Source: CAVUMR01 sp963742715
GTDB lineage: Bacteria; Actinomycetota; Actinomycetes; Mycobacteriales; Micromonosporaceae
Direction of reading: 5' to 3'
NCBI GenBank assembly: GCA_963742715.1
Contig: CAVUMR010000001.1
Span: 1,612,001-1,676,000, forward strand
Length of the DNA stretch: 64,000 bases
In this document: positions 33,333 through 44,348 of the stretch, one piece after another
How positions within the stretch are numbered: the first letter of the stretch is position 1
How the letters are laid out: each line of letters starts with the position of its first letter
Translations under genes and position numbers: made by a program
The notes under the pieces: model-generated
What the model saw: the letters and a program-made list of their open reading frames with translations, nothing else
What the model was told of the DNA's origin: nothing
The model's database searches: none

Positions 33333-35084
33333 CTATTCCGCCGCGGCGCCCGGTTCCGCACCGGGCGCGGGCTGCGCGGCTCCTGGGTTGGCGGCTCCTG
33401 GCGTGGCGGCTCCTGGGTTGGCGGCTCCTGGCGTGGCGGCTCCAGGGGTGGCCATCTCGCCGGGCGCAGGCCGCGCGGCGAGTTCGCGCAGGCGGTAGCG
33501 CTGGACCTTGCCGGTACTGGTACGCGGCAGCGCGGTCAGGAACTCGATCGCCCGCGGGCACTTGTACGGGGCGATCTCCCGCTTGCAGTGGTCGCGCAAC
33601 TCGTCTGTGAGCTGTGTGGCCCGCACCGGATCGGCGACCTGATCTCCGCGCAGCACCACGTACGCCCGCACGGTCATCGTCCGCTCCGGATCGGGCGCGC
33701 CGATCACCGCGCACTCGACCACGTCCGGGTGCTTGAGCAGCGCCTGTTCCACCTCAGGACCAGCGATGTTGTACCCGGCGGAGATGATCATGTCGTCGCT
33801 GCGGGCCTGGTACCAGAAGTAGCCGTCGGCGTCGCGCAGGTACGTGTCGCCGGTGAAGTTCCAGCCGTTGCGCACGTACTGCTGCTGGCGCGGGTCGGAC
33901 AGGTACCGGCAGCCGGTCGGCCCCCGTACCGCGAGGTTGCCCAGCTCGCCGTCGGGTACCGGCTTGCCGTCGTCGTCGAGCACTGCGGCCGTGTAGCCCG
34001 GCACGGCGGTACCGGTGGAGCCGGGCCGGATCGCGTTTTCGGTTGCCGAGATGAAGATGTGCAACATCTCGGTCGAGCCGATGCCGTCGATGATCTCCAG
34101 CCCGGTGACCTCGCGGAACGACTCCCAGGTGGCCTTGGGCAGCGGTTCCCCGGCCGACACGCACTGCCGCAGCTCTGGCAGCGGCCGCAGGGCCAGCTCG
34201 GGCACCATCGCCCGGTACGCGGTCGGCGCGGTGAACACCGTGGTCACCCGGTGTTCGGCCATCGCCGGCAGCAGGATGTCCGGGGTCGCCTTCTCCAGCA
34301 GCAGCGTGGCCGCACCCGCGTGCAGCGGGAAGACGAGCAGCCCGCCGAGCCCGAACGTGAAGCCGAGCGGCGGGCTGCCGACGAACAGGTCGTCCGGTCG
34401 GGGGCGGAGCACGTACCGGGAGAAGGTGTCCGCCACCGCGAGCAGATCGCGGTGGAAGTGCATGGTCGCCTTGGGGCGGCCGGTGGTACCCGAGGTGAAC
34501 GCGAGCATCGCCACGTCGTCGGCTGCCGTCGGTACGTCGGTGAACTCGGTCGACTTGGTCGCCGCCCGGTTGAGCAGGTCGTCCGCCCCGCCGCCGCCCC
34601 ACGCCACCATCGGCGCGATGTCGGCCGCCGCCAGGTCTTCGGCGAACCGGTGGTCGCACAGCGACATGCTGATCCCGGCGATCTCGCCGATCGTGCGCAG
34701 CTCCGACTCGCGCAGCATCGCCATCGTGGTGACCGCGACCCCGCCGGCCTTGAGCACGGCGAACCAGCACGCCGCGAGCCACGGGCTGTTCGGCGCGCGC
34801 AGCAGCACCCGGTTGCCGGTCACCAGGCCGAGGTCGTCGACCAGCACCCGGGCGACCTGGTTCGCTCGCGACTCCAGCTCGGCGTACGTCCACGTCTCGG
34901 TCGGGGACAGCAGGCAGCGCCGGTCCTTGCGCACCGCCGGCCCGTTGAGCAGCGCGGTGGCCGCGTTGAGTTGCCGGGGGTACTTGAGCTCCGGCAGCGT
35001 GAACTGCAGGTCGGGCCACTGGTCGGCGGGTGGGAGATGGTCACGGGCGAACGGGTCTTCGTACGCCGAGGGCGAGAGCTCCAT
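33333..35084 (-). CDS. aryl-CoA ligase (2-aminobenzoate/benzoate-CoA ligase family)
   Basis: This 583-residue acyl/aryl-CoA synthetase has the AMP-binding core LAFTSGTTGRPKATMHFHRD, a DGIGSTEMLHIFIS motif, FTGDTYLRDADGYFWYQARS and the C-terminal lysine region LPRTSTGKVQRYRLRE. The early LLSPTETWTYAELESRANQV and GSTEMLHIF segments fit the benzoate/2-aminobenzoate-CoA ligase subfamily. It activates an aromatic acid with ATP and CoA for the next enzyme. The C-terminus ends in tandem PGAAT/PGAAN repeats encoded by 15-bp units, which are not part of the catalytic fold. It is divergent from paaX. Confidence 0.85.
   Translation of the reverse strand: MELSPSAYEDPFARDHLPPADQWPDLQFTLPELKYPRQLNAATALLNGPAVRKDRRCLLSPTETWTYAELESRANQVARVLVDDLGLVTGNRVLLRAPNSPWLAACWFAVLKAGGVAVTTMAMLRESELRTIGEIAGISMSLCDHRFAEDLAAADIAPMVAWGGGGADDLLNRAATKSTEFTDVPTAADDVAMLAFTSGTTGRPKATMHFHRDLLAVADTFSRYVLRPRPDDLFVGSPPLGFTFGLGGLLVFPLHAGAATLLLEKATPDILLPAMAEHRVTTVFTAPTAYRAMVPELALRPLPELRQCVSAGEPLPKATWESFREVTGLEIIDGIGSTEMLHIFISATENAIRPGSTGTAVPGYTAAVLDDDGKPVPDGELGNLAVRGPTGCRYLSDPRQQQYVRNGWNFTGDTYLRDADGYFWYQARSDDMIISAGYNIAGPEVEQALLKHPDVVECAVIGAPDPERTMTVRAYVVLRGDQVADPVRATQLTDELRDHCKREIAPYKCPRAIEFLTALPRTSTGKVQRYRLRELAARPAPGEMATPGAATPGAANPGAATPGAANPGAAQPAPGAEPGAAAE
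33378..33452. repeat. five tandem 15-bp units in the ligase 3' end
   Basis: GGCTCCTGGGTTGGC and GGCTCCTGGCGTGGC alternate twice and are followed by a variant GGCTCCAGGGGTGGC. They encode alternating ANPGA and ATPGA pentapeptides. The near-identity points to recent slippage expansion, so length may vary between strains. Confidence 0.9.
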
Positions 35085-35256
35085 GGCGACTCCTTCGTGA
35101 GGAGTGCGTGCGCCGCCTTGCGCTGGCCGGCGGCTCTTGTGGCCAGTATGCCGCGCTTGTGACGGTAGTCAATGGAACGCAAGTCTCGTTCGGCGGCGCT
35201 CTGGTCGCGGGTTCTTGGGTGGTCGCGCGACTCCCCGGGCGGCCTATCGTGTTGTG

Positions 35257-36105
35257 GTGACGACCGTCAGGACAGCGACCGCCGCCGCGGGCGGGCTCCG
35301 CGAGCCGCAGCCGCGCTCGCTGATCGTCACCATCTACGGGTTGTACGCGCGGGCAGCCGACGGTTTCCTGCCGGTATCCGGGCTGGTCCGGCTGCTGGCC
35401 GACCTCGGCGTGGACGAGCCGGCGGTACGGTCGGCGGTTTCCCGGCTCAAGCAACGGGGCCTCATCTCGCCGCGCCGGCTTTCCGGGACGGCCGGCTATG
35501 CGCTCTCACCGGCTGGTCGGGACGTACTGCGCGACGGAGACGAGCGAATCTTCCACCCGCGCCGCGCGACCCTCGCCGACGGCTGGTTGCTCGCGGTCTT
35601 CTCGGTACCGGAGTCCGAGCGCAGCAAGCGGCACCAGTTGCGGTCCCGGCTCGCCTGGCTCGGCTTCGGTACCACCGCGCCGGGCGTCTGGATCGCACCC
35701 GCGCACCTGTACGAGCCGACCCGGGCCGCGCTGGATCGGCTCGGGCTCGACGGGTACGTCAACCTGTTCCGCGCGGACTATCTCGCCTTCGCGGACCTGC
35801 GTACCGCGGTCACGTCCTGGTGGGACCTGGACGGGCTGCGCCGGTGGTACGACGAGTTCATCGCCTCGTACCAGCCGGTGCTGTCGTCCTGGCGTGCCGC
35901 TCCCGGGCCGGACGTGGCCGCGTTCGCCGACTGGGTACGCGCGCTCACCGCGTGGCGGCGGCTGCCGTACCTCGACCCCGGCCTGCCGGCCGAGCTGCTC
36001 CCGCCGGACTGGCCGGCGTCCCGCGCCGTCGACCTCTTCCACGCGTTGCAGGCCGCGCTGGAAGCCTCGGCCCGCCGCCACGTCACCGCGGTCCTGTCCC
36101 GCTGA
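35257..36105 (+). CDS. PaaX-family transcriptional regulator
   Basis: The 282-residue protein has an N-terminal winged helix (FLPVSGLVRLLADLGVDEPA, VRSAVSRLKQRGLISPRRLS) and a long C-terminal domain with GYALSPAGRDVL and WLLAVFSVPESERSKRHQLR, typical of PaaX, the phenylacetyl-CoA-responsive repressor family. Such regulators usually sense an aryl-CoA. Here it sits divergently between the ligase-oxygenase genes and next to the RidA-SDR pair, so the likely effector is the aryl-CoA made by the ligase. Two GTG codons (35254, 35257) can serve as start, and no ribosome binding site is seen, so the mRNA may be leaderless. Confidence 0.85.
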   Translation: MTTVRTATAAAGGLREPQPRSLIVTIYGLYARAADGFLPVSGLVRLLADLGVDEPAVRSAVSRLKQRGLISPRRLSGTAGYALSPAGRDVLRDGDERIFHPRRATLADGWLLAVFSVPESERSKRHQLRSRLAWLGFGTTAPGVWIAPAHLYEPTRAALDRLGLDGYVNLFRADYLAFADLRTAVTSWWDLDGLRRWYDEFIASYQPVLSSWRAAPGPDVAAFADWVRALTAWRRLPYLDPGLPAELLPPDWPASRAVDLFHALQAALEASARRHVTAVLSR

Positions 36106-36154
36106 CCCACCCACCAAGCGCTCGCGTGGTGTGGGACTGCGGCGGCCAGGGGGG

Positions 36155-36622
36155 TCAGGGGATGGCGGCGACGCCTTCGAGTTCGACCAGGGCGCGCTCG
36201 TCCCACAGTTGGGAGACGCCGATGCCGGCCATGGCCGGGTACTCGCGCCCGACCAGCATCCGCCACACCGCGCCGATCTCGCGCGCGTGGGCACGGTAGT
36301 CGGTCAGGTCGGTGGCGTACACGCGCACCTGTACCAACTGATCCGGGCGTCCGCCGGCCGCGCGCAGGGCGATGAGCAGGTTGGACAGTGCCTGCTGGAA
36401 CTGCTCCACCACGGTGTCGCCGACGATCTCGCCGGCGGCGTCCTGGGCGGTCTGGCCGGCGAGGAACACCAGCTTTCCGGTCGCCACCACCGCGTGCGAG
36501 AAGCCGGACGGCCGGGGCAGCTCCGGCGGGTTGACCCGCTCCGGTCCAGGGGACTCCCTGCGCCGGTCGGCCGGGGTGGCCTCGTCCCGGGAAGCGCGCC
36601 GGGCTGCCCACAGCGAGCTCAT
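36155..36622 (-). CDS. RidA (YjgF/YER057c/UK114) family enamine/imine deaminase
   Basis: This 155-residue RidA-fold protein has GFSHAVVATGKLVFLAGQTA, QFQQALSNLLIALRAAGGRP, DLVQVRVYATDLTDY-like strands and ERALVELEGVAAIP at the C-terminus. The Arg that binds the substrate carboxylate in RidA should lie in the VQVRVYAT strand. RidA proteins hydrolyse reactive enamines and imines. It overlaps the SDR gene by 4 bases (ATGA) and belongs to the aromatic cluster, where an enamine intermediate is expected. About 30 N-terminal residues precede the fold and may reflect a start further downstream. Confidence 0.83.
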   Translation of the reverse strand: MSSLWAARRASRDEATPADRRRESPGPERVNPPELPRPSGFSHAVVATGKLVFLAGQTAQDAAGEIVGDTVVEQFQQALSNLLIALRAAGGRPDQLVQVRVYATDLTDYRAHAREIGAVWRMLVGREYPAMAGIGVSQLWDERALVELEGVAAIP

Positions 36623-37374
36623 GACTGGATCGCCCCGCCGTCGATGCTGATGCTCTGCCCGGTGAACGCCGCGTTGCCCACGCAGAACATGACCGCGGAC
36701 ACCACCTCGTCCACGGTCACCAGTCGCCCGATCGGCTGCTTGTCCTCGAGGATCTTGCGGGCCACGTCAGCGCTGCGGCCGGTGGTACGCACGATGATGT
36801 CCACGGTGCCGTCGGTCATCGGGGTGTCGACGTACGCCGGGCAGATCGCGTTCACGGTCACCCCGGTCTTGACCAGCTCGGCCGATGCCGACCGGACGAG
36901 CCCGAGCACACCGTGCTTGGCGGCGGTGTACGCGGCGATGTACGGCTCGCCCCGCTTGGAGGCCATGGACGCGAGTACGACGATCCGGCCGTACCCGCGC
37001 TCGACCATCCCGGGTACCGCCCGGCGTACACACCGGAACGGCGCGGTCAGGTTCAGGTCGAGCATGTACTGCCAGTCGGCGTCGGTGATCTTGTGTACCG
37101 GCGCGGAGGTGCCGGCACCGGCGTTGGCGACCAGTACGTCCACCCCGCCCAGTTCGGACTCGACCGTGTCGTACAGCCGCTCGATCTGCTCGGGATCGGT
37201 CATGTCCGCTGGTACGACGAGGGTCTCGCCGGGGCACAGCCCGGCCGTCTCGGCGAGTTCGTCGGCGTTGCGTGCGGTCAGCGCGACCTGGTGGCCGGCC
37301 TTGGACAGCTCGACCGCCACGCCACGGCCGATGCCACGGCCGGCGCCGGTCACCAGCGCAATCGGTGCAGACAT
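36619..37374 (-). CDS. short-chain dehydrogenase/reductase
   Basis: This 251-residue classical SDR has the nucleotide motif VTGAGRGIGRGVAVEL, NAGAG, catalytic Ser in VVLASMASKRG, YTAAK for the Tyr-Lys pair, and SISIDGGAIQS at the C-terminus. It probably uses NAD(P)H to reduce, or NAD+ to oxidise, a ring ketone/alcohol. It overlaps the RidA gene and is read first, so the two form an operon. Context suggests a role on the alicyclic CoA ester made by the monooxygenase/reductase. Confidence 0.88.
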   Translation of the reverse strand: MSAPIALVTGAGRGIGRGVAVELSKAGHQVALTARNADELAETAGLCPGETLVVPADMTDPEQIERLYDTVESELGGVDVLVANAGAGTSAPVHKITDADWQYMLDLNLTAPFRCVRRAVPGMVERGYGRIVVLASMASKRGEPYIAAYTAAKHGVLGLVRSASAELVKTGVTVNAICPAYVDTPMTDGTVDIIVRTTGRSADVARKILEDKQPIGRLVTVDEVVSAVMFCVGNAAFTGQSISIDGGAIQS

Positions 37375-37438
37375 GGCTCGACCCTAACGGCCGGCCACGG
37401 CCGCTGGAACGTGCGCGACGCGCCCGCCCCGCCGGGCG

Positions 37439-37520
37439 GAGCAACGCGGCCGCCCCCAGCGGAGCAACGCGCCGGCCCGGCCGAGCAACGCGGCCGCCCC
37501 CAGCAGAGCAGCGCGGCCCT
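37439..37520. repeat. GC-rich tandem repeat upstream of clpB
   Basis: Two identical 22-base copies starting GAGCAACGCGGCCGCCCCC (37439-37460 and 37483-37504) are separated by a diverged copy, and a partial copy follows, giving a period of about 22 bases. No coding frame is supported. It lies between the SDR promoter region and the clpB operator. Confidence 0.75.
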
Positions 37521-37560
37521 CGACGAAGGGCGCAACCCGGACCGGCACCGGCGATCTCGA

Positions 37561-37581
37561 CTTGAGCGGAATAGACTCAAG
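37561..37581. promoter_or_regulatory. HspR operator (HAIR) upstream of clpB
   Basis: CTTGAGC-GGAATAG-ACTCAAG matches the CTTGAGT-N7-ACTCAAG HAIR consensus with one mismatch. It lies 55 bases before the clpB start. With the dnaK site it defines the expected HspR regulon. Confidence 0.9.
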
Positions 37582-37636
37582 TTTGGGCCGGTTCAGTTCA
37601 GAAGACGCGCGCACGACCAGGAGTAACGAGGAGCCG

Positions 37637-40238
<2,602 letters not shown>

Positions 40239-40299
40239 GGGGCGCCGCAGGGCCGTCGCGACCAGCACATTCGCGGCGGCCCTGGGTAGCATCGAGGGC

Positions 40300-40677
40300 A
40301 TGGAATCGACCGCGGACGATCGATCCGGCGCGACCGGCGACAGGCTGGCCGGGGCGCTCAGTGAACTGTCCCGCGCGGAGGTCGTCGCCTTCGGCGGGGT
40401 CGGGTTCGCCGGGCAACTGCTGCCGGTCACGGCCGCCTTCCAGGAAGTGCGCGCGGCCGGCGCCGGGGCGAGGCCCGAGGTCGAGGCACTGCTCGACCAG
40501 GCAACCCCGGAGGGGAAGGTGTACGCCGCGACGCTGCTCGCCGAGCTCGACCCCGCTGCCGGCGAGTCGGCGTGGCGGCGGTTGGCCGGTGAGCCGGCCG
40601 AGGTGAACACGTTCACCGGGTGCCTGCGCGCGACCACCCCGCTGGCCGAGTACGCCCGGGCACGCCTGGCCGGCTGA
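40300..40677 (+). CDS. small hypothetical protein downstream of clpB
   Basis: I do not recognise this 125-residue protein. It has a predicted all-helical makeup (ALSELSRAEVVAFGGVGFAG, PEVEALLDQATPEGKVYAAT, AGESAWRRLAGEPAEVNTF) that resembles HEAT-like short repeats. A single cysteine lies in GCLRATTPLAEYA. It starts 61 bases after clpB and could be co-transcribed with it; no terminator is seen between them. Similar short ORFs annotated as hypothetical occur in actinomycetes. Confidence 0.6.
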   Translation: MESTADDRSGATGDRLAGALSELSRAEVVAFGGVGFAGQLLPVTAAFQEVRAAGAGARPEVEALLDQATPEGKVYAATLLAELDPAAGESAWRRLAGEPAEVNTFTGCLRATTPLAEYARARLAG

Positions 40678-40680
40678 GCC

Positions 40681-40795
40681 TGTCGGGGCCACCGGCGTCC
40701 GCCGAAGGGGCTTGTCGATGGCCACCGGCGTCCGCCGAACGGGGCTGTCGAGGGCCACCGGCGTACGCCGAACGGCGCTTGTCGAGGGCCGCCGG
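40681..40795. repeat. tandem repeat of about 33 bp, three and a half copies
   Basis: Units beginning TGTCG and containing GGCCACCGGCGTCCGCCGAA start at 40681, 40713, 40746 and 40780 (partial), differing at a few positions and in length by one base. No coding or CRISPR features are present. It fills most of the gap between the small protein gene and the next promoter. Confidence 0.85.
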
Positions 40796-40830
40796 TGGCT
40801 GTCCGGCCGGCGCGGTAAACAGTGCTACCT

Positions 40831-40847
40831 TCCGAACATTGTTCGGA
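40831..40847. promoter_or_regulatory. 17-bp palindromic operator
   Basis: TCCGAACATTGTTCGGA is a perfect odd-length palindrome centred on 40839, 110 bases upstream of the tetraspan membrane gene. It resembles a LexA box (CGAAC/GTTCG) but has a 3-base instead of a 4-base spacer, so a different regulator, perhaps TetR or Xre type, is more likely. Confidence 0.6.
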
Positions 40848-40956
40848 TCATCGCAAACGTCCGATATCGCAAGTAGTGCCCGCCGGTGCTTCGCGGTCCC
40901 CGCGTACGCCTGGTCGGGCACGACCCTGTCGGGGCCGATCCCGGTATGGAGGCACG

Positions 40957-41649
40957 ATGACGTACCAGCCGCCACCGCTGGTGGAATACCCACCGGAGAA
41001 GCCGCCGCGCGGCCCCCGACCGGGTGCGGTCACCGCGTCCTCAGCACTGCTTTTCTTGGTGATGTTGGTGCTGGTGGTCGACGCGATCATCGGTATCGCG
41101 ATGTCCGGCCGGATCGTCGACGTGACCAGGCGGGTCATGGCCGGCGAGGAAGGCGGCGACGTGGTCGTCTCCATCACCCGGGCGACCTCGATCGCCTCCT
41201 CGGTGGTGGCGATCCTCGTCGCGGTCGGCCTCGGTGTGCTGGCCTGGCTGAACCTGCGGGGCAGCAACGTGAGCCGGATCATCACCTGGTCGCTCGGCGG
41301 GTTGTACCTGGTGTGCGGCGTCTGTGGCCTGGTACAGACCGCGACCGGACCGTTCGGTTCCGGCGGTACCAACCAGCAGGTGCGCCTGCAGCAGCAACTC
41401 GAGGACGCGCTGCCGACCTGGTACGCCCCGGTGGGTCTGGCTCTGACCCTGCTGGCCGTGATCTTCGTGATCCTGGTGATCGTCCTGCTCGCGTTGCCGG
41501 CGTCGAACCGGTACTTCCGGCCGCAGGCACAGGCGCCGCAGTATCCGCAGGGCCAGCACCCGCAGGGCCAGTACCCGCAGGCGCCGCCGCCGGGACCGCA
41601 GTATCCCCAGGGACCGCAGCACCCGCCGGGACCGCAGTATCCCCAGGGG
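40957..41649 (+). CDS. tetraspan membrane protein with Gln/Pro-rich tail, 3' end lost at the join
   Basis: The visible part, about 231 residues, has four membrane helices (SALLFLVMLVLVVDAIIGIA, SSVVAILVAVGLGVLAWLN, WSLGGLYLVCGVCGLVQTA, LALTLLAVIFVILVIVLLAL). A tail of repeated PQ(Y/H)PQGQ and PPGPQYPQG units follows. It is of the DUF4064-like type common in actinomycetes, function unknown. GGAGG precedes the ATG. The frame passes without a stop into unrelated glycosyltransferase sequence at about 41,650, so the true C-terminus is missing. Confidence 0.72.
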
Positions 41650-41655
41650 CGCACG
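41640..41655. other. probable chimeric junction between two genomes
   Basis: The Gln/Pro-encoding repeat ends with CAGTATCCCCAGGGGC, and from about 41,648 the sequence becomes the interior of a glycosyltransferase (RTLVLDDPALAEACGRR). Base style changes at the same point: GTAC-containing codons common to the left become much rarer, and GCGC/CTCG-rich codons take over. Frameshifts, nearly absent to the left, become frequent to the right. Confidence 0.8.
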
Positions 41656-44336
41656 CTCGTGCTCGACGACCCGGCGCTCGCGGAGGCGTGCGGCCGGCGC
41701 GCGCAGGCGCTGCTCGACGCCGGCTGGGTCGTCGAGGCCGAGGGCGCCGGCGGTGCCCGGAAGCTGCCCGGGCGGGCTCGTCTGGAACGAGCGGCTGCGC
41801 CGCCTGCACATGCAGGCGCTCGAGGCGGGCGAGGACTTCGGCGACATCTACTCGCCGGACGGGGCGCGCGCGTTCGCGCGCTGGCTGACGACGCCCGCCG
41901 GGTCGGGCCTGGCGGCCGGCGTCGGTCCGTACGCGCTCGATCCGTGGAACGAGCGCGAGGACATCCGCGCGGCGTTCGAGAGCCTCGAGGGCGAGGACGG
42001 CCAGCGCTACGTGGCGTGGCTGTGGGAGCACGGCCGCGCCGAGCTCGGGCTCGCCGAGGACCTGCTGCCGCCCGCGCCGGACGGCGCCGTGACCGACGAG
42101 GTGCCGCCCGTGCTCGTCACCGGCTATCTGAGCGGCAACCTCGGGCTCGGCTCGGCGGCGCGCGGCTACACGAGCGCGCTGCAGGCCGCCGGCGTGCCGG
42201 TCGCGACCTCGACGCTCCGCCGTGGCTCCCGGTCGAGGAGCGCGGCGCGGGGCCCGTCACGGCCGAGCAGCGGGAGTTCGCCGAGGTCGCGATGCCCGAC
42301 GGCCGCGAGCCCGCCGTCAACCTGCTGTGCGTCAACGCCGAGCAGGTCCGCGAGTTCGCCGAGCAGGCGGGCGAGGAGACGCTGCGCTCGCGCTACACGA
42401 TCGGGCAGTGGGCGTGGGAGACCGACGCGGTGCCGGCCTGGTGGGACGCGTCGTTCGACCTCGTCGACGAGGTCTGGGTCTACTCGAGCTACGTCGCCGA
42501 GAACCTCGCGCGCGCGACCGACGTCGGCGTGCCCGTGGTCGTCGTGCCGCTGCCGGTGACGAAGCCCGACGCGCACGGCGCGACGGTGCCGTTCGAGCTG
42601 CCGGACGGCTTCGTGTTCCTGTTCGCGTTCGACTTCTTCTCGACGCTCGAGCGCAAGAACCCGCTCGGGCTGATCGAGGCGTTCAAGCGCGCGTTCGAGC
42701 CCGGCGAGGGCCCGACGCTGCTGCTCAAGACGATCAACGCGCAGTACCGCCCCGAGGCGCGCGAGCGGCTGCGGCACGCGATCGGCGACCGCGACGACAT
42801 CCGGCTCGTGGACGCGATGCTCGAGCCCGCCGAGATGGCCGCGCTGTTCGAGCGCGCCGACTCCTACGTGTCGCTGCACCGCTCCGAGGGCTACGGCCTG
42901 ACGCTGGCGGAGTCGATGGCGCTCGGCAAGCCCGTGATCGCCACCGGCTACTCCGGCAACACCGACTTCATGACGCCGGCGAACTCCTACCTCGTCGACT
43001 GGGCGCTGACCGAGGTCGGGCCCGAGGCCGAGCACTACCCGGAGGAGGGGATCTGGGCCGAGCCCTCGCTCGAGCACGCCGCCGCCACGCTGCGCGAGGT
43101 CTACGGCGACCGTGCGGCGTCCGCCGCGCGCGGTGCGCGCGCCGCCGCCGACATCGCCGCCTGGCTGAGCCCCGAGGCGGTCGGCGCGATCGCGCGCAAG
43201 CGGCTCGTCCGGATCGGCCGCCGCCGCAAGGGCGCGCCGCCCGCGGCGGCCGGGGCGCCGCTCCCGGGCGGTGACTTCGAGCACCGGCTCTCCTTCGACC
43301 TCAGCGGCGGCGGCCGCGGCGGGGCGAAGGGCGCCGCGCGGCGCGCGCTGTTCCGCGCGCTGCGCCCGTACACGGCCTCCGAGCGGGAGCTCGACCTCGC
43401 GCTCGCGGCGGCGCTGCGGCGGCTCGCGCTCGAGCTCCACAGCGACCGCGCCGCCGGGTCGCGCGAGCAGGCCCGCGTCCAGCGCCGGCTCGACGAGATC
43501 GGCGGCGGCGCTGGAGGCGCTGACCCGCCACCAGGAGGACCTGCGCGGGCGCCTCGGCGTCCAGGAGGCGACGGCGGAGGGGCTCGTCCCGCGCGTCGAC
43601 GACGCCCAGCGCCAGCTGCACGAGCTGATGGTCGGGGCGCGCGCCGCGCCGTACATGGCGGGCGAGGGCCTGAGCGTCTTCGAGGACGAGCGCGCCGGGC
43701 GCGTGCTCGGCTTCCGCCGCGACGCCGCGGCCGCGGAGGACGGCGAGGCGTACCGCCGCTTCGAGGAGGTCTTCCGCGGCCCCCGCGAGCGCGTCGCCGA
43801 GCTGATCGAGCCGTACGTGCCGCTGCTCGAGGGCCGCGGCCCGGTGCTCGACGTCGGCTGCGGCCGCGGCGAGCTGCTCGAGCGCCTCAAGGCGGCCGGG
43901 ATCGAGGCGAGCGGGGTCGACTCCGACGCGGGCATGGCGGCGCGCGCCCGCGCGGCGGGCCTGGACGTCACGGTCGGCGACGCGATCGGCCACCTCGAGT
44001 CGCTGCCGCCGGGCAGCCTCGGCGCGATCACCGCGATCCACGTGATCGAGCACCTGCCCGCCGACGCGCTCGTGCGCTTCTTCGAGCTCGCGCACGCGCG
44101 CCTGCGCGCCGGGCGGCGTGCTCGTGGCCGAGACGATCAACCCGCACGCCGTCAACGCGCTCAAGACGTTCTGGGTCGACCCCACCCACCAGCACCCGAT
44201 CTTCCCGGAGGTCGCGGTCGTGCTGGCCGACGTCGCGGGCTTCCGGCGCAGCTTCATGTGGTTCCCGCGCGGCAGCGGCGACGCCGAGGCCGACCGCTTC
44301 CGGCAGGACGCCTACGCGGTGGTGGCCGAGGTCTAG
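41650..44336 (+). CDS. glycosyltransferase-methyltransferase fusion, 5'-truncated and frameshifted
   Basis: The gene enters at the junction without its start and shifts frame near 41751, 42210, 43510 and 44108. Repaired, it encodes a GT-B glycosyltransferase (VTGYLSGNLGLGSAARGYT, YVSLHRSEGYGLTLAESMAL, GKPVIATGYSGNTDF), a helical linker (about residues 540-640) and a class I SAM methyltransferase (GPVLDVGCGRGELLERLKAA, ITAIHVIEHLPADALVRFFE, LVAETINPHAVNALKTFWVD). Such fusions act in surface polysaccharide assembly, the methyltransferase often capping chain ends. Three of the four shifts equal loss of a GC pair. The 5' part is missing. Confidence 0.75.
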
Positions 44337-44348
44337 GCTCGGGCGCCG

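Noticed and set aside
37439..37520. Possible CRISPR-like repeat
   Set aside because: Only two identical copies, no regular spacers and no cas genes; it is a simple tandem repeat. The same applies to 40681-40795 and 33378-33452.
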